Below are positions 24,549 through 32,939 of a stretch of DNA of 33,920 nt, one piece after another. Position numbers and translations under genes: made by a program. The stretch covers positions 1 through 33,920 of the forward strand of contig JAHJJH010000021.1 of NCBI GenBank assembly GCA_018823105.1, written 5' to 3'. The notes under the pieces were generated by a model. That model saw only the letters and a program-made list of their open reading frames with translations, was not told the DNA's origin and made no database searches. The DNA comes from Verrucomicrobiota bacterium. GTDB taxonomy: Bacteria > Verrucomicrobiota > Kiritimatiellia > CAIQIC01 > JAGNIJ01. The first letter of the stretch is position 1; the number at the start of each line of letters is the position of its first letter.

Positions 24549-25085
24549 ATGTCCAGAATCGGCAGACAACCGGTGACCATCCCTCAAGGGGTTACCGTAA
24601 CGGTCCAAGGCCGGAAGATCCTGGTGAAGGGCCCCAAGGGTGAACTGGCCTGGGAATGCGTCCCGTACGTGCAGGTGGCCGTCAAGGACGGCCGGGTCGA
24701 GGTGGCCTGCGAGCGGACGGACAAGCAGGGGAAGGCCGTCTTCGGGACCACGAGAAGCCTGATCGCCAACATGGTACAGGGCGTGAAAGAGGGGTATTCC
24801 AAGACGCTGGAAATCCAGGGCGTCGGCTTCCGTGCCGCCTTGCAGGGACGGAAACTGGTCCTGACGCTCGGATACTCGCACCCCATCGAGTACATCGTGC
24901 CGGCGGGCATTGACGTGAAACTGGCGGAGAACAATACCATCATCGTCAGCGGTGCCGACAAGCACCTCGTGGGCGACGTCAGCGCGCGCCTTCGCTCCTT
25001 CTACCCGCCGGAGCCGTACAAGGGTAAGGGCGTACGCCTGAAGGGCGAGTACGTGCGGCGCAAAGTGGGCAAGACGGTGGCTTGA
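24549..25085 (+). CDS. rplF: 50S ribosomal protein L6
   Basis: L6 lies beside the sarcin-ricin loop where elongation factors dock. The ATG at 24549 ([20 protein letters not shown]), with TTGAGG upstream, gives 178 residues; the track's TTG two codons earlier is less likely. The C-terminal block [20 protein letters not shown] is typical. Confidence 0.96.
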   Translation: MSRIGRQPVTIPQGVTVTVQGRKILVKGPKGELAWECVPYVQVAVKDGRVEVACERTDKQGKAVFGTTRSLIANMVQGVKEGYSKTLEIQGVGFRAALQGRKLVLTLGYSHPIEYIVPAGIDVKLAENNTIIVSGADKHLVGDVSARLRSFYPPEPYKGKGVRLKGEYVRRKVGKTVA

Positions 25086-25090
25086 TCATC

Positions 25091-25456
25091 ATGAAACTGA
25101 AAACCAGGAAAGATTACGTGGTCCGGCGGCACCTGCGGGTGCGCCGGAAGGTCAGCGGTACGGCGGAACGCCCGCGCTTGTGCGTGCACGTTTCCAACAA
25201 GCACATGCGCGTGCAGTTCGTGGACGACGTGAAGTCGCGCACCCTGGCGGCGGTCTCTACGCTGACGCCGGCTGTTCGGGAAAGCGTGAAGGGCAAGAAC
25301 AACCTCGCCGCCGCCAAGGAACTGGGCACCTTCGCCGGGAAGGCCGCCCGCGAAAAAGGCATCGCGACGGTCGTTTTCGACCGCGGCGGGTTTGCCTACA
25401 AGGGGCGCGTCAAGGCCATTGCCGAGGCCGCCCGCGCCGCCGGTTTGAAGTTCTGA
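25091..25456 (+). CDS. rplR: 50S ribosomal protein L18
   Basis: L18 binds 5S rRNA together with L5. The ATG at 25091 gives 121 residues ([20 protein letters not shown]) with an Arg-rich N-terminus, [20 protein letters not shown], and the C-terminal [20 protein letters not shown]. The track's earlier TTG adds three residues without support. rpsE follows after 14 bases. Confidence 0.96.
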   Translation: MKLKTRKDYVVRRHLRVRRKVSGTAERPRLCVHVSNKHMRVQFVDDVKSRTLAAVSTLTPAVRESVKGKNNLAAAKELGTFAGKAAREKGIATVVFDRGGFAYKGRVKAIAEAARAAGLKF

Positions 25457-25470
25457 AAGGAGCGAAGCGC

Positions 25471-25974
25471 GTGAGAAAGCCAGCCATGCGGGAAGTCAGA
25501 GAGCCCTCGGACATGGAGGAGCGGGTGGTGAACGTCAACCGCTGCGCCAAGGTCGTCAAGGGCGGGCGTCGTTTCAGCTTCAGCGCGCTGGTGGTGGTCG
25601 GCGATCGCAAGGGCCACGTGGGCTATGCCCTGGGCAAGGCCAATGAAGTGGCCGATGCCATTCGCAAGGCCACGGAAGCGGCCCGGCGCAACATGTTCCC
25701 CGTCACCATGCGGGAGAAGACCATTCCTCACGCCGTCGTCGGGCGGATGGGGGCGTCGCGGGTGATGTTGCGGCCGGCCTCGCCGGGCACCGGCGTCATC
25801 GCCGGGGGCGGCGTGCGCGCGATCCTGGAACTGGCCGGCGTGCGCGACGTCCTGGCCAAGTCGCTCGGCGCAACCAATGCCCTGAATGTCGTCAAGGCGA
25901 CCGTTAACGGTCTGCAGCAACTGCGCTCCCGCGAGGAGGTCGCGGCGCTGCGTCAAATGGAAAACGTATCATGA
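25471..25974 (+). CDS. rpsE: 30S ribosomal protein S5
   Basis: S5 is at the mRNA entry site and affects decoding accuracy. A GTG at 25471, with AAAGGAG upstream, gives 167 residues. The double-stranded-RNA-binding fold includes [20 protein letters not shown] and [20 protein letters not shown]; the C-terminal half has [20 protein letters not shown]. It overlaps rplO by ATGA. In E. coli rpmD (L30) lies here; it is absent. Confidence 0.96.
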   Translation: MRKPAMREVREPSDMEERVVNVNRCAKVVKGGRRFSFSALVVVGDRKGHVGYALGKANEVADAIRKATEAARRNMFPVTMREKTIPHAVVGRMGASRVMLRPASPGTGVIAGGGVRAILELAGVRDVLAKSLGATNALNVVKATVNGLQQLRSREEVAALRQMENVS

Positions 25975-26432
25975 GCCTGACCCTGTCGAATCTCTCCAAT
26001 ACCCCCGGCGCCCGGCATCGGCCGATCCGCGTGGGACGTGGCCGGTCCTCCGGCAAGGGCAAGACTTCCGGAAAGGGCCACAAGGGCCAGATGTCCCGCA
26101 CCGGGCACAAGCGCAAGCCGACCTTCGAGGGCGGACAGATGCGCCTCGTGCGGCGCATGCCGAAGCGTGGATTCACCGGCGGCCGCCATGGACGGTTCAT
26201 TCCGGTCAACGTGGGCGCGCTGGACCGTTTCCCGGACGGCGCCGTGGTCAACGTGGATGCCCTGTGCGAGGCCCGGCTGGCCCATCGCGGCCCGGGCGTG
26301 CGCGGCGTCAAGGTGCTGGGCACCGGTAAACTGGCGAAGAAGCTGACCGTTCAAGTGCAGGCCTTCAGTGCCTCCGCGCGCGCGCGGATCGAAGCCAGCG
26401 GCGGCATCTGCGAAGCGGTCCCCTTTAAATAA
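25971..26432 (+). CDS. rplO: 50S ribosomal protein L15
   Basis: L15 is a late 50S assembly protein. The 153 residues have the glycine-rich N-terminal arm ([20 protein letters not shown]), [19 protein letters not shown], and a C-terminal [20 protein letters not shown]. It is coupled to rpsE by a 4-base overlap and precedes secY by 15 bases. Confidence 0.97.
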   Translation: MSLTLSNLSNTPGARHRPIRVGRGRSSGKGKTSGKGHKGQMSRTGHKRKPTFEGGQMRLVRRMPKRGFTGGRHGRFIPVNVGALDRFPDGAVVNVDALCEARLAHRGPGVRGVKVLGTGKLAKKLTVQVQAFSASARARIEASGGICEAVPFK

Positions 26433-26447
26433 TGCCAGGAACGTCTC

Positions 26448-27794
26448 ATGTTTTCCGCCTTCGTTAACAGCCTGAAAATCCCGGAACTCCGCACCAGGAT
26501 TTTTTATACCTTGGGCCTGATCTTCGTGGTCCGCATCCTGGCGATCATCCCCACCCCGGGGGTGGACGCGGTCGCGCTGCGCGAGTTCGTCGCGCAGGCG
26601 CGGGCCACGGCCGGCGGCGGCTTCGTGGGGCTCTTCGACCTGTTCAGCGGCGGCGCGTTGGAGAACGTCGCCATCGGCGCGCTGGGCATCATGCCCAACA
26701 TCAGCGCTTCGATCATCATGCAGCTCATGACCGCGGTCGTGCCGTCCCTCGAGCGGTTGGCGCGCGAGGGCGATGCGGGCCGCCAGAAGATCAACCAGTA
26801 TTCGCGCCTCCTCACCGTCATCCTCTGCATCGTCCAGGGCTACGCGATGGCCGTGGCGTTGGAACATCCCGAGGGGCTGGGCATTACGCGGCAGATCGTC
26901 ATGATCCCCGGCCTGCGCTTCCGGATTCTCTCGGTGGTTACGATGACCACGGGCACGATGCTGTTGATGTGGCTGGGCGAGCAGATCACCGAGCGCGGCA
27001 TCGGCAACGGCATCTCGCTGATCATTACGATCAGCATCACCAGCCGCCTGCCCGGCGCCGTGCAGGCGGGCCTGACGATGTTCAAGCCGGTGGACGGTGT
27101 GGCGCAATTCGGCGTGTTCCACCTGGTCGGCATGATGGTCATGCTGTTCCTGGTCATCGCCGGCGTGGTGGCGGTCACCCAGGCGCAGCGGAAGATCCCC
27201 GTCCAATACGCCAAGCGCGTCATCGGGCGCAAGGTCTATGGCGGTCAGAGCACCTACATGCCCCTGCGCGTCAATTACTCCGGCGTCATGCCCATCATCT
27301 TTGCCCAGGCGATTCTCATGTTCCCCTCGCGCCTGCTGAACATGATCCCTGTGGACTTCTTCAAACGGGTGGCCGTCGCCCTCCAGGTGGGCTCGACGCT
27401 CTACAACGTCTTGTATGCCCTGATGATCCTGTTCTTCTCCTACTTCTGGGTGGCCACGCAGTTCAATCCCATCCAAATCGCGGACGACCTGAAGAAATAC
27501 GGAGGCTATGTCCCTGGCATCCGTCCGGGACGGCCAACCGCCGAGTTCCTGGACCGGACCATGACTCGCATCACGCTGGCGGGCGCCATTTTCCTGACCG
27601 TCATCGCCGTCCTGCCCACCGTCATGGCCCAGCAGTTCGGCATTCCCTGGATCGTCTCTTCCTTCTTCGGCGGGACCAGCCTGCTGATCATCGTGGGCGT
27701 CATGCTGGATACCATGCGCCAGGTCGAGGCGCACCTGATCACCCGTCACTACGACGGATTCCTCAAGAAGGGCCGCCTGCGATCGCGACGATAG
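26448..27794 (+). CDS. secY: Preprotein translocase subunit SecY
   Basis: SecY forms the protein-conducting channel in the inner membrane with SecE. The 448 residues contain the ten hydrophobic segments expected. Recognisable blocks are RILAIIPTPGVD after TM1, the plug-region GLFDLFSGGALENVAIGALG, and the cytoplasmic loop AQRKIPVQYAKR. The C-terminal tail is basic (KKGRLRSRR). AGGAA lies upstream of the ATG. It links the spc segment to adk and map, a widespread order. Confidence 0.98.
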   Translation: MFSAFVNSLKIPELRTRIFYTLGLIFVVRILAIIPTPGVDAVALREFVAQARATAGGGFVGLFDLFSGGALENVAIGALGIMPNISASIIMQLMTAVVPSLERLAREGDAGRQKINQYSRLLTVILCIVQGYAMAVALEHPEGLGITRQIVMIPGLRFRILSVVTMTTGTMLLMWLGEQITERGIGNGISLIITISITSRLPGAVQAGLTMFKPVDGVAQFGVFHLVGMMVMLFLVIAGVVAVTQAQRKIPVQYAKRVIGRKVYGGQSTYMPLRVNYSGVMPIIFAQAILMFPSRLLNMIPVDFFKRVAVALQVGSTLYNVLYALMILFFSYFWVATQFNPIQIADDLKKYGGYVPGIRPGRPTAEFLDRTMTRITLAGAIFLTVIAVLPTVMAQQFGIPWIVSSFFGGTSLLIIVGVMLDTMRQVEAHLITRHYDGFLKKGRLRSRR

Positions 27795-27804
27795 GCACAC
27801 GGAC

Positions 27805-28467
27805 ATGGAAGCCATTATTTTTCTCGGCGCCCCGGGCGCGGGCAAGGGCACGCTGGCCGATGGCGTGAAGACGGAGGCCGGCTATGAGCACGTCTCGACA
27901 GGGGACATGCTGCGCGCCGCGGTCAAGGCAGAGCGGCCGGTCGGACTGGAGGCCCGTGCCTACATGGAGAAGGGGGAATTGGTCCCCGACGCGGTCATCA
28001 TCCGTATCGTGACGGAGCGGTTGGACGCCGGATCGAAGGACGCGCGGTATCTCTTCGACGGTTTCCCGCGGACGCCCGAGCAGGCCCGCATGCTGGATCA
28101 GGTGCTCGCGGAGCACGGCACGCGGGTTCGCTACGTGTTTCTGCTCGATGTGCCGCGCGATGTGCTGGTGGACCGCCTGGCGGGCCGCCGGATTTGCCGC
28201 GGCTGCGGTGCGGTCTATCACGTGCATAACATCCCTCCGCGGGTGGCCGGGGTCTGTGACGCCTGCGGCGGCGAGCTCTACCAGCGAGCGGACGACACGG
28301 AGGAAACCGTGCTCAACCGCCTGGAAGTGTTTCGGAAGCAGACGGAAAGCCTGATCGAGTACTACGAGAAAAAGGGCGTGCTGGTCAGGATCAACGCCGG
28401 TCGCCACCGGGAGCTGGTCCAGGCGGAAATCCTGGCCGCTCTGCGGAAGCCGGCAGCCGGAACATGA
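27805..28467 (+). CDS. adk: Adenylate kinase
   Basis: Adenylate kinase interconverts ATP, AMP and ADP. The 220 residues have the P-loop GAPGAGKGT near the N-terminus, the AMP-site STGDMLR, and FDGFPRTPEQ. The LID domain is the zinc type with four cysteines (CRGC and CDAC, about 131-157). It sits between secY and map, as in many bacteria, with a weak ribosome binding site, and overlaps map by ATGA. Confidence 0.97.
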   Translation: MEAIIFLGAPGAGKGTLADGVKTEAGYEHVSTGDMLRAAVKAERPVGLEARAYMEKGELVPDAVIIRIVTERLDAGSKDARYLFDGFPRTPEQARMLDQVLAEHGTRVRYVFLLDVPRDVLVDRLAGRRICRGCGAVYHVHNIPPRVAGVCDACGGELYQRADDTEETVLNRLEVFRKQTESLIEYYEKKGVLVRINAGRHRELVQAEILAALRKPAAGT

Positions 28468-29219
28468 TCGTCATCAAGACCCCAGAGGAACTGGCCCGGA
28501 TGCGGGTCAGCGGACGCTTGGCGGCCGAGGTGCGCGATGAACTGGCCCGGCGAATTGGGCCCGGAGTCACGACGGCGGAATTGGACGATCTGGCCCGGGA
28601 GCTGATCGCCCGCCACGGCGGGCACAGCGCGTTCTTTGGATACCGGGGCTATCCCGGACATATTTGCGTGTCGGTCAATGACGAGGTCGTGCACGGGATT
28701 CCCGGCCCGCGCCGGATTCAGGTGGGCGATATCGTCAGCCTGGACGTTGGCGTGGTCTATGAAGGGTATATTGGCGACACGGCCGCGACGGTGATGGTGG
28801 GTGTCAGCGATCCCGAGGTCATGCGCCTGGTGAGCGTGGGGCGCCGGGCGTTGGAAGCCGCTATTGCACAGGCGGTGGCGGGCGGCCGGCTGTCGGATAT
28901 TTCGCACGCGATCGAGTCCACGGCGAGCGAGGCCGGGTACAGTGTCGTCCGGGATTTCGTGGGCCACGGGGTCGGGAAAACGATGCATGAGGATCCCCAG
29001 ATCCCCAATTTCGGACCGCCCGGCCACGGCCCGCGGCTCAAGCCGGGCATGACGCTGGCCCTGGAGCCCATGATCAACCGGGGGCGGTTCGAGGTGGACG
29101 TGATGCCCGACGGCTGGACGGTGCGCACGCGGGACCGTGGCCTCTCCGTGCATTTCGAGCACACGATCGCGATCGGGGAAGGGGCGGCCGAGGTGCTGAC
29201 ATGTCCGGGCCCGAAATAA
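28464..29219 (+). CDS. map: Methionine aminopeptidase, type I
   Basis: It removes the initiator methionine from nascent proteins. The 251 residues have the complete dimetal site: Asp94 (SLDVG), Asp105 (YIGD), His168 (VGHGVG), Glu201 (LEPMIN) and Glu232 (FEHT), with His77 (VVHGIP) as the substrate-side histidine. There is no N-terminal zinc finger, so it is the short type Ia form. It overlaps adk by four bases and infA by 19 bases. Confidence 0.97.
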   Translation: MIVIKTPEELARMRVSGRLAAEVRDELARRIGPGVTTAELDDLARELIARHGGHSAFFGYRGYPGHICVSVNDEVVHGIPGPRRIQVGDIVSLDVGVVYEGYIGDTAATVMVGVSDPEVMRLVSVGRRALEAAIAQAVAGGRLSDISHAIESTASEAGYSVVRDFVGHGVGKTMHEDPQIPNFGPPGHGPRLKPGMTLALEPMINRGRFEVDVMPDGWTVRTRDRGLSVHFEHTIAIGEGAAEVLTCPGPK

Positions 29220-29428
29220 TTCGGCTGGACGCGAGGGTCGTTTCTGTGATAGCCAGTGCGGTTCTGCGGGTGGAACTGGCCAACGGCCACCGCTTGGTGG
29301 CGTACGCGGCCCCCGCGGAAAAGGGCCGGGCCGGCGGGCTGGAGCCGGGGGATCGGGTGCGCGTGGAATTGTCGCCCTGCGATATGTCGAGGGGGCGGTT
29401 GATTTTCAGTGAAGAGGTAACGAAATGA
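29201..29428 (+). CDS. infA: Translation initiation factor IF-1, divergent
   Basis: IF-1 occupies the 30S A site during initiation. The 75 residues keep the OB-fold outline: [15 protein letters not shown] near the N-terminus and [20 protein letters not shown] near the C-terminus. The connecting segment differs: most IF-1 proteins have SGKMRMNYIRI there, but this one has [10 protein letters not shown]. The rRNA-contacting residues of that loop are thus mostly lost. It starts inside the end of map and overlaps rpmJ by ATGA, the standard position for infA, which supports the call despite the divergence. Confidence 0.88.
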   Translation: MSGPEIIRLDARVVSVIASAVLRVELANGHRLVAYAAPAEKGRAGGLEPGDRVRVELSPCDMSRGRLIFSEEVTK

Positions 29429-29538
29429 AGGTACGAAGTTCGGTCAAACGAATCTGCGAGCGGTGCAAAGTGGTGCGCCGGAAACGGGTGGTGCGGGTGA
29501 TCTGCAATAACCCCCGCCACAAGCAGCGCCAGGGTTAA
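29425..29538 (+). CDS. rpmJ: 50S ribosomal protein L36, zinc type
   Basis: This 37-residue gene is too short for the ORF track. It reads [20 protein letters not shown] and ends NPRHKQRQG, nearly identical in layout to other L36 proteins. The zinc ligands are intact: Cys11, Cys14, Cys27 and His32. It overlaps infA by four bases and precedes rpsM by 11. Confidence 0.97.
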   Translation: MKVRSSVKRICERCKVVRRKRVVRVICNNPRHKQRQG

Positions 29539-29549
29539 CGGAGGAAGTC

Positions 29550-29945
29550 ATGCCCAGAGTGCTCGGCATCGAGATACCCGGAAAGAAACGGGTCGAGTTT
29601 GCGTTGAGGTATATTTACGGCATCGGTCCGACGCGGGCGCGCCAGGTCGTGGCGCAGGCCGGTGTGGACTCGGCCAAGAAGGCGGACGATCTGACGGACG
29701 AGGAGATCACCGCCATCTCCAACGCGCTGCAGTCCTTCAACCTGGAGGGCGACCTGCGGCGGGAAGTGGCCGCCAACATCCGCCGGTTGATCGGTATCGG
29801 GAGCTACCGTGGGTCGCGGCACCGCAAGGGCCTTCCCGTGCGCGGCCAGCGGACCAGCACCAACGCCCGGACCCGCAAGGGCCCGCGCAAGACGGTCGGC
29901 GCCGTCCGCGGCAAGGATGCCCGCTCGGCGGTAAAGACGGGATAA
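29550..29945 (+). CDS. rpsM: 30S ribosomal protein S13
   Basis: S13 is in the 30S head and contacts P-site tRNA and the 50S subunit. The 131 residues start [20 protein letters not shown], with the helix-two-turn-helix [14 protein letters not shown] and the C-terminal [25 protein letters not shown] gives a strong ribosome binding site. It begins the alpha-operon segment. Confidence 0.97.
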   Translation: MPRVLGIEIPGKKRVEFALRYIYGIGPTRARQVVAQAGVDSAKKADDLTDEEITAISNALQSFNLEGDLRREVAANIRRLIGIGSYRGSRHRKGLPVRGQRTSTNARTRKGPRKTVGAVRGKDARSAVKTG

Positions 29946-29972
29946 TAACTTATTTTGAAGGGCGAGGTGGGT

Positions 29973-30482
29973 ATGGCGGAAGAAAAAGAGAAGCAGGATG
30001 TAAAGGAACAGCCGGCGGCCCCGGAGGGGCAGGCGGCCGCCGCGACGCCGGCAGAAAGCGCCGCCCCCGTGGCGGTGGGCGCGGAGGGCGAGGCTGCCAA
30101 GCCCGTCAAACGGAAGATCGCCAAGGGCGCGCGCAACGTGCCGCTTGGAATCGTGCACATCCGGGCGACGTTTAACAATACGATGGTCACGATCACGGAT
30201 ATGCGCGGGGCCGTGATCTGCTGGAGCACTTCGGGTCGCTGCGGATTCAAGGGGTCGCGCAAAAGTACAGCCTATGCCGCCACCGTAGTGGCCCAGGAGG
30301 CCGCCCGGCAGGCCGTCGGGTACGGCATGCACGAGGTGGAAGTGCGCATCCAGGGCCCGGGCGCCGGGCGGGAGTCGGCGATCCGCGCCATCCAGTCGGC
30401 CGGACTAACGGTCACGGTCATCCGGGACGTGACGCCGATCCCCCACAATGGCTGCCGGCCGCCCAAGCGCCGGCGCGTGTAA
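29973..30482 (+). CDS. rpsK: 30S ribosomal protein S11 with N-terminal extension
   Basis: S11 sits on the 30S platform near the Shine-Dalgarno helix. The ATG at 29973, with GGCGAGGTGGG upstream, gives 169 residues, about 40 more than usual. The extra N-terminal part is low-complexity, rich in Ala, Glu, Pro and Lys ([20 protein letters not shown]). The S11 fold begins near [20 protein letters not shown] and ends [18 protein letters not shown], as expected. The only upstream alternative is a TTG that adds six more residues. Confidence 0.95.
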   Translation: MAEEKEKQDVKEQPAAPEGQAAAATPAESAAPVAVGAEGEAAKPVKRKIAKGARNVPLGIVHIRATFNNTMVTITDMRGAVICWSTSGRCGFKGSRKSTAYAATVVAQEAARQAVGYGMHEVEVRIQGPGAGRESAIRAIQSAGLTVTVIRDVTPIPHNGCRPPKRRRV

Positions 30483-30512
30483 GGCCCGCCGGGAGAAAGC
30501 GAGGAATCGTTC

Positions 30513-31139
30513 ATGGGTAGATATACCGGACCAGCGTGCAGGATATGCCGACGTGAGGGCATGAAGCTCTTTCTCAAGGGCGATCGCTGTTTCATGGCCA
30601 AGTGCGCCATCGAGACCGGCCGGACCGCGCCCGGCATGCATGGACAGCGCCGCGGCAAGATGTCGGATTACGGGGTGCAGTTGCGGGAAAAGCAGCGCCT
30701 GCGCCGCATGTACGGCATGCAGGAAGGACAGTTCCACCTTTTCTTCACCCGTGCCCTGCGTAAACGCGGCGTCACGGGCGAAACGCTCCTCCAATCGCTC
30801 GAGTGCCGGCTGGACAACGTGGTCTTCCGGTTGGGTTTCGCCTTGTCGCGCCGTGCGGCCCGCCAGTTCGTGCGGCACGGGCACGTGCAGGTCAACGGGA
30901 AGAAAGTGGACATCCCCTCCATGGTGCTCAAGGCGGGGGATGTCGTGCAGGTGCGCGACCGCGAGCAGAGCCGCGCATACGCCAACCTTCACATGGAAGT
31001 TGCCGAGAGCCGGGGTATCGTCAGCTGGTTGTCGCTGGACCGGGCCAACGCCCGGGGCGAGGTGCTCCATATCCCGACGCGCGATGAAATCGCGCCCGTG
31101 GTCCGCGAACAATTGATCGTCGAATTGTATTCGAAGTAG
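30513..31139 (+). CDS. rpsD: 30S ribosomal protein S4, zinc type
   Basis: S4 nucleates 30S assembly and contacts the mRNA entry site. The 208 residues have an N-terminal cysteine cluster (CRIC at 9-12, then CFMAKC at 26-31) typical of zinc-binding S4. The S4 RNA-binding domain has LECRLDNVVFRLGFALSRRA and RQFVRHGHVQVNGKKVDIPS. rpoA follows after 56 bases. Confidence 0.97.
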   Translation: MGRYTGPACRICRREGMKLFLKGDRCFMAKCAIETGRTAPGMHGQRRGKMSDYGVQLREKQRLRRMYGMQEGQFHLFFTRALRKRGVTGETLLQSLECRLDNVVFRLGFALSRRAARQFVRHGHVQVNGKKVDIPSMVLKAGDVVQVRDREQSRAYANLHMEVAESRGIVSWLSLDRANARGEVLHIPTRDEIAPVVREQLIVELYSK

Positions 31140-31195
31140 AAAGTCGCAGTTAACACCATACGAGTCGGCTAACGCCCGGCTCTGGGAGGTATGTC

Positions 31196-32215
31196 ATGCC
31201 GGTACGTTTGGCTCGTTTCGAAATGCCGAAGCGCATCCTGAAGGATGAAGCCGAGGCGTCCACCACCTATGGCAAGTACGTCGCGGAACCTTTCGAGGCC
31301 GGTTATGGCCGGACCCTCGGGAATTCGCTGCGCCGCGTGCTGCTTTCCTCGATCGAGGGCGCGGCCATCTCGTCCATCAAGATCGAGGGCGTCCAGCATG
31401 AGTTCAGCACCTTGCCCGGCATGGTCGAGGACGTCACCGACGTCATCCTCAACCTCAAGCAGGTGCTCCTCAAGATGTATTCCCGCGCGCCCCGCAAGTT
31501 GCGGATCAGCGTCAAGGGCCCCGGCGAGCTGAAGGCGGGGGACATCCAGGTGGATAACATGGTGGAGATCCTCAATCCCGACCACCGGATCGCCACGCTC
31601 GACAAGGACGGGAAGTTCGAAGCCGAAATTGAAATCAAGATCGGCCGCGGGTATTGCCCTGCCGAATGGAACAAGAAAGATGAGCAGGAGATCGGGCTGA
31701 TCCCCATAGATTCGCTCTTTTCGCCCGTCCGCCGCGTCAAATACACGGTCGAAAATACGCGCGTGGGCCGGCGCACCGACTACGACCGTCTCATCCTGGA
31801 GATCTGGACGGACGGGCGCCAGACGCCCGACGAGGCGCTGGCCGTGTCCGCCGCCCTCCTGCGTCATCACCTGGACGTCTTCGTCAGCGCCGAGCTGGAG
31901 GAGATCGAGATCGCGGAGGCCACGCCCGAGGTCAATCCGGAGCACGAAGAGCTGCGCCGGCGCCTGAATATCAGCGTCAACGAGATCGAGTTGAGCGTGC
32001 GGGCTGCGAACTGCCTGAACAACGCCAACATCACCACCGTGGGTCAACTCGCCCAGAAGACCGAGGCCGAGATGCTCAAGTATCGCAACTTCGGACGGAA
32101 ATCCCTCAACGAGATCAAGCAGAAGTTGAGCGAGATGGGCCTTTCGCTGGGCATGACGTTCGATGCCGACCTGCTCAAGCCCATGGAAGTCGAGCCCGAG
32201 GAACCGGTCGAGTAA
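31196..32215 (+). CDS. rpoA: RNA polymerase alpha subunit
   Basis: This is the alpha subunit, which nucleates RNA polymerase assembly and contacts UP elements and activators. The 339 residues comprise an N-terminal dimerisation domain (GYGRTLGNSLRRVLLSSIEG, about 38-57) and a C-terminal helix-hairpin-helix domain (LSVRAANCLNNANITTVGQL through GRKSLNEIKQKL). The tail is acidic (EVEPEEPVE). CTGGGAGGT before the ATG is a strong ribosome binding site. It lies between rpsD and rplQ as in most bacteria. Confidence 0.98.
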   Translation: MPVRLARFEMPKRILKDEAEASTTYGKYVAEPFEAGYGRTLGNSLRRVLLSSIEGAAISSIKIEGVQHEFSTLPGMVEDVTDVILNLKQVLLKMYSRAPRKLRISVKGPGELKAGDIQVDNMVEILNPDHRIATLDKDGKFEAEIEIKIGRGYCPAEWNKKDEQEIGLIPIDSLFSPVRRVKYTVENTRVGRRTDYDRLILEIWTDGRQTPDEALAVSAALLRHHLDVFVSAELEEIEIAEATPEVNPEHEELRRRLNISVNEIELSVRAANCLNNANITTVGQLAQKTEAEMLKYRNFGRKSLNEIKQKLSEMGLSLGMTFDADLLKPMEVEPEEPVE

Positions 32216-32238
32216 GATCCGCCGAGAAGGAAGCCCTT

Positions 32239-32727
32239 ATGCGACATCGCAAAGATACATTGAAGCTGGGCCGAACCTCGGCCCATTTGCAGGAGCTGCT
32301 GGGCAGCCTGGTCTGCAATCTGGTCCTGGTGCGCCGCATCCGCACTACCGTCGTCAAGGCCAAGGCCGCCCGGCGGCTGGCCGAACGGATGGTGACGCTG
32401 GCCAAGCGCAACACCCTGCCGTCTCGGCGCGCGGCCGTGGCCCGCCTCCATCGTCAGGACGTGGTCAAAAGTTTGTTCGAGCAGGTCGGGCCCGCGTTCA
32501 AAGACCGCGCCGGCGGCTATACCCGCATCGTCCGCCTGGGCCAGCGCGCCGGGGACGGCGCCGAGATGGCTATTCTGGAATGGGTGAATTACGTTCCCCA
32601 GCCCAAGGCGAAGAAGAAAGAGAAGAAGGAAAAGCCCGGGGAGAAACCCGAAGCCAAGGCGCCGGAAAAGAAGACCGAGAAGAAGACCGAGAAAAAGGCG
32701 AAGGAGAAGGCCAAGGCAAAAGCCTGA
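32239..32727 (+). CDS. rplQ: 50S ribosomal protein L17 with lysine-rich tail
   Basis: L17 lies near the tunnel exit of the 50S subunit. The first 118 or so residues are canonical: MRHRKDTLKLGRTSAHLQEL, a basic core and the conserved GYTRIVRLGQRAGDGAEMAI. The 162-residue total exceeds the usual 115-130 because of a C-terminal tail of about 40 residues made mostly of Lys, Glu, Ala and Pro (EKKTEKKTEKKAKEKAKAKA). It is the last gene of the cluster, 29 bases before the terminator stem. Confidence 0.96.
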   Translation: MRHRKDTLKLGRTSAHLQELLGSLVCNLVLVRRIRTTVVKAKAARRLAERMVTLAKRNTLPSRRAAVARLHRQDVVKSLFEQVGPAFKDRAGGYTRIVRLGQRAGDGAEMAILEWVNYVPQPKAKKKEKKEKPGEKPEAKAPEKKTEKKTEKKAKEKAKAKA

Positions 32728-32756
32728 TTCCGACATCCGCAACTGACAATCCAAAC

Positions 32757-32792
32757 GCCCCTTGATTCATGGAATCAAGGGGCATTTTTTTT
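32757..32792 (+). terminator. Intrinsic terminator after rplQ
   Basis: GCCCCTTGATTC (32757-32768) and GAATCAAGGGGC (32772-32783) form a perfect 12-bp stem with a three-base loop, followed by A and eight T residues. This is the only strong Rho-independent terminator seen in the cluster and should end the ribosomal transcript. Confidence 0.93.
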
Positions 32793-32846
32793 AATCCGTG
32801 GGGTATATGGCAATCCGAGCACGGGGAACTTTTCACATCACTACGA

Positions 32847-32933
32847 GGTAGGGCGCGTTGGCCCAGCGCGCCGCGGCGGCTTCCGCCTTCGCGCTTTGCG
32901 CTTCGGCGGACACGTGAGCCAAGCCGCCCTACC
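32847..32933. repeat. 87-bp composite palindromic intergenic element
   Basis: The element is bounded by 9-bp inverted ends, GGTAGGGCG and CGCCCTACC. Inside are a 9-bp stem (32852-32860 with 32864-32872, one G-T pair), a pairing of GGCGGCTT with AAGCCGCC, and an inner hairpin CCGCC...GGCGG with a GCGC-TTT-GCGC tip. Nothing codes for protein. It resembles a small non-autonomous palindromic repeat (REP or MITE-like), located between the terminator and the convergent gene. Confidence 0.65.
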
Positions 32934-32939
32934 CCCCCG

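Noticed and set aside
25953-27851. 632-residue minus-strand ORF opposite rplO-secY
   Set aside because: Antisense shadow with low-complexity His/Asp-rich composition and no recognisable motif.
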